A DNA stretch of 56,368 bases from an uncultured Bacteroides sp. GTDB taxonomy: Bacteria; Bacteroidota; Bacteroidia; Bacteroidales; Bacteroidaceae. The DNA is taken from positions 1 through 56,368 of the forward strand of contig CANSEY010000028.1 in assembly GCA_947646015.1 (NCBI GenBank), given 5' to 3'. Position numbers and translations under genes: made by a program. Positions 1 to 10,751 of this stretch are shown in pieces; within the stretch, counting starts at the first letter, position 1; the number at the start of each line of letters is the position of its first letter. The notes under the pieces are model-generated. The model was not told the DNA's origin, searched no databases, and worked only from the letters and a program-made list of their open reading frames with translations.

Positions 1-132
1 GTTTCCTCTAATTTTCGGTAAAGGTACTGAATAGATTCCAACCACCGAAATTGAATGTAAGGAAAAGCAATAATCAAGCCGGTATTTTCATCATCATTTC
101 TTTACTCCCGAAATATTTGTATACAAATAAAC

Positions 133-175
133 AAAAAAGGTCCCGGTTTCTTCTCGCTTGAAGTACACCGGGACC
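133..175 (-). terminator. Intrinsic terminator of the LruC lipoprotein gene
   Basis: A 9-bp perfect stem (GGTCCCGGT at 139-147, ACCGGGACC at 167-175) lies just past the stop of the minus-strand gene. Read on the minus strand it is followed by six Ts (133-138). This is a classic Rho-independent terminator. Nothing else is recognisable in positions 1-132. Confidence 0.8.
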
Positions 176-233
176 GGATCAAATCAGAACACAAAGTCGT
201 GTCACAGTTATATATCGAAATTGTTTTTGTTTC

Positions 234-2138
234 TTAATTCTTGGGAGACTGATATCTCTTGTACCAATCTGTAGATTTTGATCCCCAAGAATCAGCCCAA
301 TTCTTGAAATAAGGATATTCCGTATCAATGTTATGCGTCTCCGTCACCGGAATGAAATTCAACATCGGAATATCGATGGCAAACGGATAAGCTCCGTCAC
401 GATCAATGTAATAGACATCCTTACTAGAACCTATCAGCGATTTGTCAGCATAAGATGTCGGTGAATATTTAGGCAGATGTACTTCCGTCCGGTTCTGTTG
501 CCCTGCCGCATATTTTACTATAATGTACGGATTATATATCTTCAGATTCTCCTTATTAAAAGTGGCCTTTTCAAAGGTTCTGGTTATCGTACATGTACCC
601 ACTTTCCCCTTAACAGCTTGTTTTACACTTGGGAATACAATAATAGAAGACGTTTCGCTCTCCACTTTTATATCCTTATCTGAAGTCACTTTACCAAACT
701 GTCCTCCATCTATCTGATAAGCAAATGCATTATCATACATCGCTCCGTCGTGTGTGGGCGTAAATGTATCCACAATCTTATTTATCATGTTATCTGCATT
801 GAAATATACAGTGCGTTTATATTCCACGATCACGTCATTCATATCATAATCGCCTCCGTTAGGCCAAATGTCTTCAAAAGCTAACGTACCTTTTACCCCT
901 TCATCCGCATCCGGTACTTCAATTGGTTTATTGTCATCCGGGATACTGGGTCTGTTCGGATTATCAATAGAACTTTCCGGAGAAGTGTCTACGTAGAATA
1001 ACAAATCACAATAACTATCATTTGCTCCATCTTCTACACCAATGATAGTTTTCCCACTCTTTTCATCTTTTACTGTAACGAAATTACTATTGTAATTAAC
1101 CAACTTTATTTCGTTATTACTAAAGTCATAAGCATTAGGAAGAATAAAAAATCCCACAGTATACCCGGCAGGGAAAGTAGTACTAGAGTTACCTTTATCA
1201 TCAAAATAGAGCAAATGGACTTTATCACCACATCGGAGGACCGGTGCTCCCCAACCATCTCCTGTTGTCAATGCCACATTGGGGAATATGATATATTTCT
1301 TCACCCCCGAATGTACATTAGCATTACCCATATCGTCTGTCCGATAAAAATAATATCCGAAAGTATTATGATATGTTGCATCTTTATTTACAAATACAAC
1401 ATCTAAAGAAGTCCCTTCTTGTGTTACTGCGATATTTGCCACATCAGGACTTATAAACAAATAAGAATTATCATAATTGTTTTTACTGAAAAATTGCTTC
1501 ATACGGCTAACAAGATCACCAATATTTTCATCGCCAACTTTCCCTACATTAGTTATATATGGAGAACGAGGTAGGCCATTCTCATCCCACGCACATAATG
1601 AGTATAAATTTAGTGTAGAATTAATAAGATATGGTGCATTTCCATTAAAATTATAAGAACGCGTTACTGCTTTAGTCTTAGCAGTAGAAGAATCCTTTTT
1701 ACTCATATCAAAACTAGCCATCCCATCTTTGATATCTAGTTTTACGCATCGGGGTACTCCCCAGCTTGATGTATACAAGTAAACAGTCTCTACAGAAGTC
1801 GGAATATTCATTTTCCCTTCATATTTTCCATTTCCATCCGTGAAAATTTTGAATAAAGCTTCAACCCCTTCTTTCTTTACCGGAACATTGTCCACTACTT
1901 CCATCGGGTCTTCATCATACACTTCAAGTAGAGCCACAAGTCCGGGGACATCATAGTTTACTGAGAGTTTCACGTCGCCACGTGTTTCAAATCCGAAATA
2001 CTCGCTAGGGTCCGGAAGAGGTTCTTTTCCATAATTAGGATCGTACAGATCTTTTTCCATACATCCAGCCAACAGCCCACCAATCAATGCTGCCGTAGCA
2101 ATAGCACCAGAAATGCCGAATAATCGCTTTTGTGTCAT
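234..2138 (-). CDS. LruC-domain (DUF4842) surface lipoprotein
   Basis: This 634-aa protein starts with a lipoprotein signal peptide whose lipobox is LLAGC, placing the lipidated Cys at residue 26. An acidic, Pro-rich spacer follows. Around residues 420-445 is the LruC signature (EDIWPNGGDYDMNDVIVEY), the acidic DxWPNxGDxDxND pattern that opens the DUF4842 region found in Bacteroidetes cell-envelope proteins. LruC proteins are thought to be surface lipoproteins. No enzymatic motif is visible and the substrate or partner is unknown. The gene is the last in a minus-strand run, 165 bp after atpG, but its own terminator and very different function suggest it is independent of the ATP synthase operon. 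The short acidic stretch after the lipidated Cys would be compatible with surface export, which is inference. Confidence 0.85.
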   Translation of the reverse strand: MTQKRLFGISGAIATAALIGGLLAGCMEKDLYDPNYGKEPLPDPSEYFGFETRGDVKLSVNYDVPGLVALLEVYDEDPMEVVDNVPVKKEGVEALFKIFTDGNGKYEGKMNIPTSVETVYLYTSSWGVPRCVKLDIKDGMASFDMSKKDSSTAKTKAVTRSYNFNGNAPYLINSTLNLYSLCAWDENGLPRSPYITNVGKVGDENIGDLVSRMKQFFSKNNYDNSYLFISPDVANIAVTQEGTSLDVVFVNKDATYHNTFGYYFYRTDDMGNANVHSGVKKYIIFPNVALTTGDGWGAPVLRCGDKVHLLYFDDKGNSSTTFPAGYTVGFFILPNAYDFSNNEIKLVNYNSNFVTVKDEKSGKTIIGVEDGANDSYCDLLFYVDTSPESSIDNPNRPSIPDDNKPIEVPDADEGVKGTLAFEDIWPNGGDYDMNDVIVEYKRTVYFNADNMINKIVDTFTPTHDGAMYDNAFAYQIDGGQFGKVTSDKDIKVESETSSIIVFPSVKQAVKGKVGTCTITRTFEKATFNKENLKIYNPYIIVKYAAGQQNRTEVHLPKYSPTSYADKSLIGSSKDVYYIDRDGAYPFAIDIPMLNFIPVTETHNIDTEYPYFKNWADSWGSKSTDWYKRYQSPKN

Positions 2139-2303
2139 AATCTATATATTTGTTTTGTTAGTTATCAAGGCTTGTTTTGTTCCCATCAAAACAATCTCAC
2201 CTCTCAAATAATTTTCAAATATATAGATTATTTAATTACCAGCCGGACAAAGCTTAAAAACGGAATACCGATTCACAAAATAGTGTTATCGTGCAATCTT
2301 TAT

Positions 2304-3200
2304 TTACTGCATAGAGCCACCCACGATATCCAATAATTCGTTGGTAATAGCCTGCTGGCGACTCTTATTATATTGCTTCGTCAAATCCTGGATCAATTCG
2401 TTCGCATTGTCCGTAGCCACCTGCATCGCCAATGTGCGTGCCGCATGTTCCGAAGCGTTCGAATCCACGGCAGCCGTAAAAAGCTTCTGGCTCAATACCG
2501 TTGGGATCAGATTGGCGATCAGTTCCTCTGCAGAAGGTTCGATAATGTAATCATTCGCTATTTCACCTCCTTGTACTTCTTCTTCCTTTTGCTTCTCTTC
2601 CTCATCCACGACCCGTGTCAGGTCAATAGGCAGATAAGTTTCGCGAAGCAGAATCTGCACGCCCATTGATTTAAAATGATGATAGATCAGTTCTACCCGG
2701 TCTATTTCTCCGGATACGTACATTTCCATTAGGCGATGTGCCAGTTCGGAAGCCTCCTGATACGATGGTTTGTCGGAAAGCGTCGGTGAAGTCTCCTGCG
2801 GTTCGAATCCCAGGCGTTTCACTGCTTCATCCACCTTCTTCCCTACCGGGAATATCAGGATATTATCCTGTCCCAGTGTACGGAACTCGCCGACCGTTTG
2901 CAGCAGCATCTTAATCACATTTGCATTAAAAGCACCACAGAGCGACGTATTCGAAGAAAAGGCAACGATTGCCACACGCTTCACTTCCCTCGCCTTGATG
3001 TAAGGAGATTCAACAGGAAGGTCGGCACTCAGGAAGTTGGTCAGAATCTTGTTAAGCTTCCTTTCGTAAGGCAGCATATTTTCAATGGCTCCTTGTGCCT
3101 TGTGTAACTTGGCAGAAGCCACCATCTTCATTGCTGAAGTGATTTTTCGGGTACTCTTTACCGAATTTATTCTGGTTTTTACTTCTTTCAGTGAAGCCAT
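2304..3200 (-). CDS. atpG: F1Fo-ATP synthase gamma subunit
   Basis: The 298-aa protein has the family N-terminus (MASLKEVKTRINSVKSTRKI) that forms one half of the central coiled-coil shaft, a Rossmann-like middle domain, and a C-terminal helix (RQQAITNELLDIVGGS) that inserts into the alpha3beta3 hexamer. Gamma couples rotation of the c-ring to catalysis at the beta subunits. The length matches the usual 285-300 aa. The family also contains a plant-type regulatory insertion in phototrophs; here only an acidic/Lys-rich insert (EEEKQKEEEV) is present near residues 195-210. It is the last gene of the atp operon and is separated from atpA by 89 bp holding a perfect 13-bp hairpin, unlike the tightly packed genes upstream. 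Confidence 0.97.
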   Translation of the reverse strand: MASLKEVKTRINSVKSTRKITSAMKMVASAKLHKAQGAIENMLPYERKLNKILTNFLSADLPVESPYIKAREVKRVAIVAFSSNTSLCGAFNANVIKMLLQTVGEFRTLGQDNILIFPVGKKVDEAVKRLGFEPQETSPTLSDKPSYQEASELAHRLMEMYVSGEIDRVELIYHHFKSMGVQILLRETYLPIDLTRVVDEEEKQKEEEVQGGEIANDYIIEPSAEELIANLIPTVLSQKLFTAAVDSNASEHAARTLAMQVATDNANELIQDLTKQYNKSRQQAITNELLDIVGGSMQ

Positions 3201-3232
3201 AACTATTTAAATTAAGAATTAAGAATGAGTGT

Positions 3233-3277
3233 GTGTCAAAAGTCAGTCCCAGTTCAGTTACTATTGACTTTTGACAC
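3233..3277. repeat. GTGTCAA hairpin element, copy A (atpA-atpG gap)
   Basis: A perfect 13-bp inverted repeat (GTGTCAAAAGTCA at 3233-3245, TGACTTTTGACAC at 3265-3277) fills the gap between atpA and atpG. Its right part (about 3237-3279) is closely similar to 40702-40742, so it is one copy of a dispersed element. It would form a hairpin in the atp mRNA. Confidence 0.75.
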
Positions 3278-3289
3278 AGCGTCTTCATT

Positions 3290-4873
3290 TTATAAATATT
3301 GTTTGGCAACCATAGCGGCAGTCTCTTCGATAGCCTTGGTCACGTTATCGTCTATCACACCGGTTCTCAGAACGTCCAGCACATCTTCCTGATGATTGAG
3401 TTGTAAAGATTCGATGAAGCTGCGTTCAAAATCCTGTACGTTTTCCAAGGGAACATCGTGGAGCAGACCGTGCGTGCCGCAATACAGAATAGCAATCTGT
3501 TGTTCTACCGGCATCGGACTATACTGAGGCTGAATCAGCAATTGTGCATTCTTACGTCCCTTGTCGATAGTCATCGCCGTAATGGGGTCCATATCACTGC
3601 TAAACTTGGAGAAGGCTTCCAGTTCACGATACTGTGCCTGGTCCATCTTCAAGGTTCCGGCCACTTTCTTCATCGCCTTAATCTGAGCGTTACCACCTAC
3701 ACGGGATACAGAAATACCGACATTGATAGCCGGACGGACACCTTGATTAAACAAGTCCGTTTCGAGGAATATCTGTCCGTCGGTAATAGAAATCACGTTC
3801 GTCGGGATATATGCCGAAACGTCTCCTGCCTGCGTCTCAATGATAGGCAGAGCTGTGAGTGAACCACCACCTTTCACGATACCTTTCAGGCTCTCCGGAA
3901 GGTCGTTCATTTCGCGTGCCACTTCTTCTTCCTTGATGATCTTTGCCGCACGTTCCAACAGACGTGAGTGCAGGTAGAAGATATCACCCGGATACGCCTC
4001 ACGTCCAGACGGACGACGAAGAATCAACGATACTTCCCGATAAGCAACTGCCTGCTTGGAAAGGTCATCATAAACCACCAGCGCATGACGGCCGGTATCA
4101 CGGAAATATTCACCGATGGCAGCTCCTGCAAACGGTGCATAATACTGCAACGCTGCCGGATCACCTGCCGTAGCGGCAACGACAATCGTGTAATCCATCG
4201 CTCCATACTCACGGAGCGTATTTACGATAGAAGCCACGGTAGAACCTTTCTGACCGATAGCTACATAAATACAGTACACCGGGTCACCTGCCAGAAAGTT
4301 ATTGCGCTGATTGATAATCGTATCAATCGCAATGGAAGTTTTTCCTGTCTGACGGTCGCCGATAATCAGCTCACGCTGTCCGCGTCCGATAGGAATCATA
4401 GCATCTACAGCTTTCAAGCCCGTCTGTAACGGTTGGTTTACCGGCTGGCGGTAGATAACTCCCGGCGCTTTGCGTTCCAACGGCATTTCATACAGTTCTC
4501 CACCGATCAGCCCTTTTCCGTCGAGCGGTTCGCCCAGCGGGTCGATGACACGTCCCAGCATGCTTTCACCTACACGGATTGAGGCGATACGCTTGGTACG
4601 TTTCACTATAAAGCCTTCCTTGATTCTGTCGGTAGGTCCCAGCAGAACGGCACCTACGTTGTCCTCTTCGAGGTTCATCACAATGGCTTTGATGCCGTTG
4701 TCAAACTCCAGCAATTCGTTGGCTTCGGCGTTCCGCAATCCGTAGATACGTACCACTCCGTCGCTTACCTGGAGCACCGTACCGATCTCGTCGAGCTGCA
4801 CGTTGGTATTGATACCTTCGAGCTGCTTGCGCAATATATCGGATACTTCGCTTACTCTTATATTTTCAGACAT
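3290..4873 (-). CDS. atpA: F1Fo-ATP synthase alpha subunit
   Basis: The 527-aa protein is the non-catalytic nucleotide-binding alpha subunit of F1. Visible family marks are the P-loop GDRQTGKTS near residue 170, the alpha-type sequence [22 protein letters not shown] around residue 385, and the conserved C-terminal helical domain. The N-terminus begins with the short helix that contacts delta. Its ATG overlaps the atpH stop by one base (TAATG at 4871-4875), implying translational coupling. It lies in the order atpF-atpH-atpA-atpG. No missing motif is seen. Confidence 0.98.
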   Translation of the reverse strand: MSENIRVSEVSDILRKQLEGINTNVQLDEIGTVLQVSDGVVRIYGLRNAEANELLEFDNGIKAIVMNLEEDNVGAVLLGPTDRIKEGFIVKRTKRIASIRVGESMLGRVIDPLGEPLDGKGLIGGELYEMPLERKAPGVIYRQPVNQPLQTGLKAVDAMIPIGRGQRELIIGDRQTGKTSIAIDTIINQRNNFLAGDPVYCIYVAIGQKGSTVASIVNTLREYGAMDYTIVVAATAGDPAALQYYAPFAGAAIGEYFRDTGRHALVVYDDLSKQAVAYREVSLILRRPSGREAYPGDIFYLHSRLLERAAKIIKEEEVAREMNDLPESLKGIVKGGGSLTALPIIETQAGDVSAYIPTNVISITDGQIFLETDLFNQGVRPAINVGISVSRVGGNAQIKAMKKVAGTLKMDQAQYRELEAFSKFSSDMDPITAMTIDKGRKNAQLLIQPQYSPMPVEQQIAILYCGTHGLLHDVPLENVQDFERSFIESLQLNHQEDVLDVLRTGVIDDNVTKAIEETAAMVAKQYL

Positions 4874-5433
4874 TATACAATTCTCCTATTCTTATCAATA
4901 AACTGTTGTTTCACTCGTTTCAACTGCGTGGCAATGCTTGCATCGAGCCGATAATCATTGATATCGAAGATGAAGCCCCCCTCTATCGAGGGATCGATCA
5001 CAGTATCCAGTTCCATTTGGGCATGCAGAATATGTGCTGCTGCGGAACGGATCCGGTTTTCTGTCTCCTTGTCCACCGGGACTGCCGTAATCAGTTTGCC
5101 TACTCCGATGTGTTTCAGTTTCCGGTAAAGATCGAGATACATCAGGCTGATGAACTGCAAATAGCCTTCGCGCCTGTTTCGCAGAACCAGCGTGATGAAA
5201 CGGACAAACTCTCTGCTGGATTCACCGTTACCATCGGCAGCCGTACATATCAGCGCCAACTTGTCCTTTACCGACACCACAGGATTATCAAGCACTTCGC
5301 GCAGTCCCGGCTGGACACGAAAACTGTGAGACAATGTGAAGAATTCGTTGTAGAGTCTATCCTCCACACCTTTCTCCTGAGCGTATTCGATCATCGCTTT
5401 GGCATATCGCATTGAGAGTACTCCGACTTCCAT
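4873..5433 (-). CDS. atpH: F1Fo-ATP synthase delta subunit
   Basis: The 186-aa protein matches delta (OSCP-type), the peripheral-stalk subunit that ties the N-termini of alpha to subunit b. The N-terminal helical bundle ([23 protein letters not shown]) and the C-terminal motif ([22 protein letters not shown]) are typical. Its stop overlaps the atpA start, and it begins 5 bp after atpF, so all three are co-translated. Presence of delta separates this operon from the delta-less N-ATPase operons that share the atpDC-first order. Confidence 0.95.
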   Translation of the reverse strand: MEVGVLSMRYAKAMIEYAQEKGVEDRLYNEFFTLSHSFRVQPGLREVLDNPVVSVKDKLALICTAADGNGESSREFVRFITLVLRNRREGYLQFISLMYLDLYRKLKHIGVGKLITAVPVDKETENRIRSAAAHILHAQMELDTVIDPSIEGGFIFDINDYRLDASIATQLKRVKQQFIDKNRRIV

Positions 5434-5438
5434 CTTCC

Positions 5439-5942
5439 TTAGTTCTTATTAGGGGTTAATACTTCATCCAGCATACGGTCGATCATTCCCATCTGGGATT
5501 CTTTGTCCTGAAGGTTCTTGCGGAGCACCTTCTCGGCGATATCGACAGAAAGCACAGCTACCTGGCGACGGATGTCGCGGATCGCTTCATCCTTCTCTAT
5601 CTGGATTTGTTGTTTCACCGCATCCAGTTCTTTCTGTGCGGCTATCTCTGCTTGCTTACGGGCCTCGTGAACAATCTTGTCACGTTCTTCCATTGCCTCC
5701 TTCAAGATTCGTCCTTGTTCCTTGTTGGCAGCAGCCACAAGCGCCTCGCCCTCTTCCTTCAAATGAGCTAACTGGGCGTTGGCTTCTCTTGCCACCTCCA
5801 AGGACTGGTCGATATAGGTTTTACGGCCTTCCACCATCTTGATGATGATGGGGAAACCGTATTTCGCTAATATCACGAACACAACCCCGAATGCGACAAA
5901 CATCCAGAACAACAGGCCACTATCAGGTAATAGTAATGACAT
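5439..5942 (-). CDS. atpF: F1Fo-ATP synthase b subunit
   Basis: The 167-aa protein has one N-terminal membrane helix ([22 protein letters not shown]) followed by a long, highly charged coiled coil rich in Ala, Glu and Lys to about residue 150. This is the architecture of the peripheral-stalk subunit b, which works as a dimer. Length is usual for the family (156-170 aa). It sits between atpE (12-bp gap) and atpH (5-bp gap). Only one b-type gene is present, so a homodimer is expected. Confidence 0.95.
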
Positions 5943-5954
5943 ATCTATTTAATA

Positions 5955-6233
<279 letters not shown>

Positions 6234-6270
6234 TTATTTTCTCGTTTATTTATTTGCTCTCTCTTCGCGT

Positions 6271-7377
6271 TTATTCTGCTTTTACTTTTGCACCTTCCTG
6301 CGCCAGTCCGATAAATACGGCCGAAAGCATGGTGAATACATATGCCTGGATGAAAGCTACCAACAGTTCAAGCGCATTCATAAAAATGTTGAACAGTACG
6401 GAAGCTACCGTCAGTGTACCGTTGAGCGCAGGTCCCATGCTTGCCGAGATAAAGATCAGGCAAGTCAGTACCAGCATCGCCATGTGTCCCGCCAGCATAT
6501 TGGCGAAAAGACGGATCATCAAGGCAAACGGTTTCGTAAAGATTCCGAAGAACTCGATGAAAGGCATCATCGGTACAGGCACTTTCAGCCACCAGGGCAC
6601 ATCCGGCCAAAAAATATCTTTCCAGTAATGTTTCGTTCCAAAGATGTTGACTGCAAGGAACGTACAGATAGCAAGCACCATAGTAATGGCAATGTTTCCC
6701 GTCACATTCGCACCACCGGGGAAGAAAGGAATCAGCCCCATGATGTTATTAATGAAAATGAAGAAAAACGCAGTCAGCAGGTACGGTGCAAACTTCCGGT
6801 AGTTGGGTCCGACACAACTCTTGATGATATCATCGTTCACCATCATGATAAACATTTCCATGAATCCGATAAAACCACCCGGCGCCAACGCTCCCTGCGG
6901 ACGCTTCCTGTACCATTGCGCCACACTCAGCACGATAACCAGCAGCAGCACACTGTTGAACAACAAAGCGAATGTCACCTTCGTAATGGAAATATCCCAC
7001 GGACGAACCTGCTCTCCGGCTGCATTATACTCCACCAGTTTGCCTTCGTACTTACTTCCTTCGGGGGCGACGGAGAGCCCTTCATAAGTGCCTCCATTCT
7101 CAGCGAGACGGGAAGAAAGGAACGTATGCCAACCTGTAGTAGAACTATAAACAATGATAGGTAATGGTATAGTAATGTGCGTTTTACCCCACGTCGTAAT
7201 ATGCCATTCGTATGAGTCGCCGATATGTCCGAACACGATCTCCTTCACATCGACCGTATTCTCTTTCTGCTCCTGCGGAGTCACATCTTCCTGTGTCTGC
7301 GCGAAGACCGGCAGACCGGCTACCAACATCAGGCAGAGCAGAAATATCGGAGCTACTATGTTACGCAACTGTTTCAT
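6271..7377 (-). CDS. atpB: F1Fo-ATP synthase a subunit with cleavable N-terminal extension
   Basis: This 368-aa protein is clearly longer than the usual ~250-270 aa a subunit. The extra part is an N-terminal signal peptide (hydrophobic run to about VAGLPVFAQ, residue 26) and about 90 mostly polar residues, followed by the membrane domain. The essential stator arginine lies in FALMIRLFANMLAGHM near residue 290. The a subunit supplies the proton half-channels next to the c-ring. An extended, signal-bearing a subunit is common in Bacteroidetes from family knowledge; the role of the periplasmic domain is unknown. Its start overlaps the upstream four-helix protein gene by 17 bp. Confidence 0.95.
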   Translation of the reverse strand: MKQLRNIVAPIFLLCLMLVAGLPVFAQTQEDVTPQEQKENTVDVKEIVFGHIGDSYEWHITTWGKTHITIPLPIIVYSSTTGWHTFLSSRLAENGGTYEGLSVAPEGSKYEGKLVEYNAAGEQVRPWDISITKVTFALLFNSVLLLVIVLSVAQWYRKRPQGALAPGGFIGFMEMFIMMVNDDIIKSCVGPNYRKFAPYLLTAFFFIFINNIMGLIPFFPGGANVTGNIAITMVLAICTFLAVNIFGTKHYWKDIFWPDVPWWLKVPVPMMPFIEFFGIFTKPFALMIRLFANMLAGHMAMLVLTCLIFISASMGPALNGTLTVASVLFNIFMNALELLVAFIQAYVFTMLSAVFIGLAQEGAKVKAE

Positions 7378-7795
7378 TTTTATTCTTATTTTTCTTTTTC
7401 CGTTTCAGGTTCACTTCAAAGGAGAAGAAGAACCACGTTTCATATATCAGATACAACAGATAGAACGAGATAAACGTCAGCAAGAAAGCCTTGGCTTCTT
7501 CGCGTACTGCCAGACAATAAATCAGCAGCAGAATCAGCGAGAGAATCATTTTTATCATCTTCATTGCCAGATACAGCAGCGACAACTTCTGCGGAGCATG
7601 CCGCCGACACGCATCGAACATATAAATACTAAACAAACCGAAGATATAGAAATATACCGGTATAAACGGATATCCTCCGAAATAATGCCCCGGCAAGGCT
7701 ATGTGTAAAATCACTGCTCCCGCTGCTCCGCTTAGTATAGCAAACAGCGTATTCAGTGCGATAAAATTCCGTTTAGTCTTACTAATGTTCACCAT
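7361..7795 (-). CDS. Four-helix membrane protein in the AtpI position of the atp operon
   Basis: A 144-aa membrane protein with about four hydrophobic segments (near residues 11-32, 42-60, 78-98 and 103-125) and a very Lys/Asn-rich cytoplasmic tail (KRKKKNKNKNE). It lies between atpC and atpB and overlaps atpB by 17 bp, so it is co-translated with the a subunit. Position and topology resemble AtpI/UncI, the accessory protein that helps c-ring assembly, or the small AtpQ/R proteins of N-ATPase operons. I cannot see clear sequence similarity to either. A function in Fo assembly is inference from context. Confidence 0.8.
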   Translation of the reverse strand: MVNISKTKRNFIALNTLFAILSGAAGAVILHIALPGHYFGGYPFIPVYFYIFGLFSIYMFDACRRHAPQKLSLLYLAMKMIKMILSLILLLIYCLAVREEAKAFLLTFISFYLLYLIYETWFFFSFEVNLKRKKKNKNKNETVA

Positions 7796-7837
7796 GTCGT
7801 TGTGTTTTTCTGCTGTATATTATCCATCTCGTCTTCC

Positions 7838-8086
7838 TTACGAGACACACACCGAAGCTGTCCCGTCACTCATTTCAACAAAACCACCCTGAATATCCAA
7901 TGTATGCTCCTCGCCGTCCATCGTGGTATAACCCAACGTTCCCGCTTTCAATGACGAGACGATCGGCGCGTGTCCCGGCAGGATAGAAAACGATCCTACC
8001 GTTCCCGGCAGTGTGACAATCTTCACTTCTCCGTCGAATACGCTCTTTTCGGGCGATACGATACTTAAATGCAATTCTTTCATCAT
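7838..8086 (-). CDS. atpC: F1Fo-ATP synthase epsilon subunit, short form
   Basis: The 82-aa protein contains only the N-terminal beta-sandwich domain of epsilon (LSIVSPEKSVFDGEV, GSFSILPGHAPIVSSLKAG). The usual C-terminal pair of helices (about 50 residues) that inhibits ATP hydrolysis is absent; the ORF simply ends after GTASVCVS. The fold kept here is the part that binds gamma and the c-ring. Start could be either of two adjacent ATGs (8086 or 8083). It follows atpD by 15 bp. Short epsilon subunits are, to my knowledge, usual in Bacteroides. Confidence 0.92.
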   Translation of the reverse strand: MMKELHLSIVSPEKSVFDGEVKIVTLPGTVGSFSILPGHAPIVSSLKAGTLGYTTMDGEEHTLDIQGGFVEMSDGTASVCVS

Positions 8087-8101
8087 GGAATGTTGTTTCG
8101 A

Positions 8102-9628
<1,527 letters not shown>

Positions 9629-9789
9629 TTATTTATATTATTCTTTCTTTACCTATCGAATTTTAGTAGCATGACAAGGAACGTTTCGCGTTTTATCTAC
9701 TTTAATCTACTATAGTAAACAGTTAAATTTAGCTTTTGTTCAATCATGCCCGATTTCTTTTTAACAAAATAGTTAAATAAACAACCGCG

Positions 9790-9797
9790 CAAATGTA
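9790..9797 (-). promoter_or_regulatory. Putative -7 box for the atp operon
   Basis: Minus-strand TACATTTG matches the Bacteroides primary sigma -7 consensus TAnnTTTG exactly. No clear -33 TTTG lies at the right distance, and the implied leader before atpD is about 165 nt. Assigned by match and position only. Confidence 0.45.
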
Positions 9798-10094
9798 GAA
9801 ACAAATTAGCATCGTTGTTCTTCCTTTTTCATTATTTGTCGTTCAATAACACTTGTTAGGCCAACAAAGACTACAAACAGACCAATATCGGAACATTCCA
9901 ATTACGATTGTATAGTAAAACAAGCCTGTTAATTATAAAATATCATTAAAACTATGACTTAACATCAAGTTTTCCCATTCAACGGTAATATTCAAACACT
10001 TAAACGAGTGATAAAATAGTAGCATATGCAACTAGTTTTATATCCGGGCACGTACATCCTATTAAACACTCCCCATTTGCCTGAAGCGGAAAAG

Positions 10095-10129
10095 TTTTCG
10101 GCAAGAAAATTATAAATTCCTTAATTTTG
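10095..10129 (+). promoter_or_regulatory. Putative promoter for the 136-aa unknown gene
   Basis: TTTTCGG (10095-10101, -33-like) and TAATTTTG (10122-10129, -7) are spaced 20 bp, as in Bacteroides promoters. Transcription would start near 10137 and give a leader of over 100 nt that includes a 23-codon frame. Confidence 0.5.
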
Positions 10130-10241
10130 CCACTTTGTTAAATGTCAGCAGAAAAAATAAGAAGCAAAAAACACTCTTCTGATAAAAAAAGAAGAAATTT
10201 GCTGCATTATTAATCCTAAAAATTATGGTAAAAAAAACCTT

Positions 10242-10652
10242 TTGGCTTTTGCCGAAAAAATCGGCAACTTTACGTTAAACGTAACAATGGTAGACAAAGC
10301 AGGCAATCCGTTGACAGTAGATGATATATCTCAATGTCACCTACCCGGATTCCCCATCTTATTTACTCAAAATGAATTACTTGAAATCCTTGCAAAAGAG
10401 ATTTTCAAGCAACAGTTTCTTTGGAAATCCGTACAGGATAAAGACATCAAAGAGTGCAACAAAGAAGAACGGATCATCAAGCAGATACCGCTGATGCCAC
10501 GCTGTCCGGATGTACTGAAAGGGCTGTTCCATTGCATCGAAATCCGCGACGAACGCTCTCCGAAGCATGCCATAGCCTATAAAAGCTGTCTGGGAAAACT
10601 GGAGGAGATGGTGAAAGACCAATGGGACGATTGGAACAGAAATCAGTCCTAA
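10242..10652 (+). CDS. Unknown protein at the head of the VirE_N cassette
   Basis: I do not recognise this protein. The open frame gives 136 aa from a TTG at 10242, or 121 aa from the first in-frame ATG at 10287 (MVDKAGNPLTVDDIS), which I consider at least as likely. It is soluble, charged, without signal peptide or membrane helices, with several Cys (CHLPGF, ECNKEE, PRCPD, FHCIE, SCLGK) not arranged as an obvious metal site. It ends with an acidic/aromatic tail (DQWDDWNRNQS). An ATG at 10225 opens a different frame and stops after 17 codons, so the start is ambiguous. It is followed after 51 bp by a separate promoter and the VirE_N/DUF3987 gene. Function unknown. Confidence 0.65.
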   Translation: MAFAEKIGNFTLNVTMVDKAGNPLTVDDISQCHLPGFPILFTQNELLEILAKEIFKQQFLWKSVQDKDIKECNKEERIIKQIPLMPRCPDVLKGLFHCIEIRDERSPKHAIAYKSCLGKLEEMVKDQWDDWNRNQS

Positions 10653-10659
10653 TAATCGA

Positions 10660-10690
10660 TTTGGTAAAAAAAGAGAAGTTCCTACCTTCG
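10660..10690 (+). promoter_or_regulatory. Promoter for the VirE_N/DUF3987 gene
   Basis: TTTG at 10660-10663 and TACCTTCG at 10683-10690 are separated by exactly 19 bp, matching the Bacteroides -33/-7 arrangement with one substitution. Predicted start near 10697 argues against the GTG at 10704 and for an ATG at 10752 or 10764. Confidence 0.6.
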
Positions 10691-10751
10691 CAGCCGGAAG
10701 CCCGTGATAACTACACCACCCGCTTCCGGCAACTTATATATTATATTTCAA

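Noticed and set aside
2795-2820. GGTTCGAATCCC, which looks like a tRNA T-loop
   Set aside because: It lies inside atpG in a conserved coding stretch, and no acceptor or anticodon stem can be formed around it.
10225-10278. ATG at 10225 as the start of the 136-aa protein
   Set aside because: It is in another frame and stops after 17 codons. It could only be the start if a frameshift existed at the A-run.
10704-10751. GTG at 10704 as the start of the VirE_N/DUF3987 gene
   Set aside because: It is only about 7 nt past the predicted transcription start, and the added residues lack family features. ATG 10752 or 10764 is favoured.
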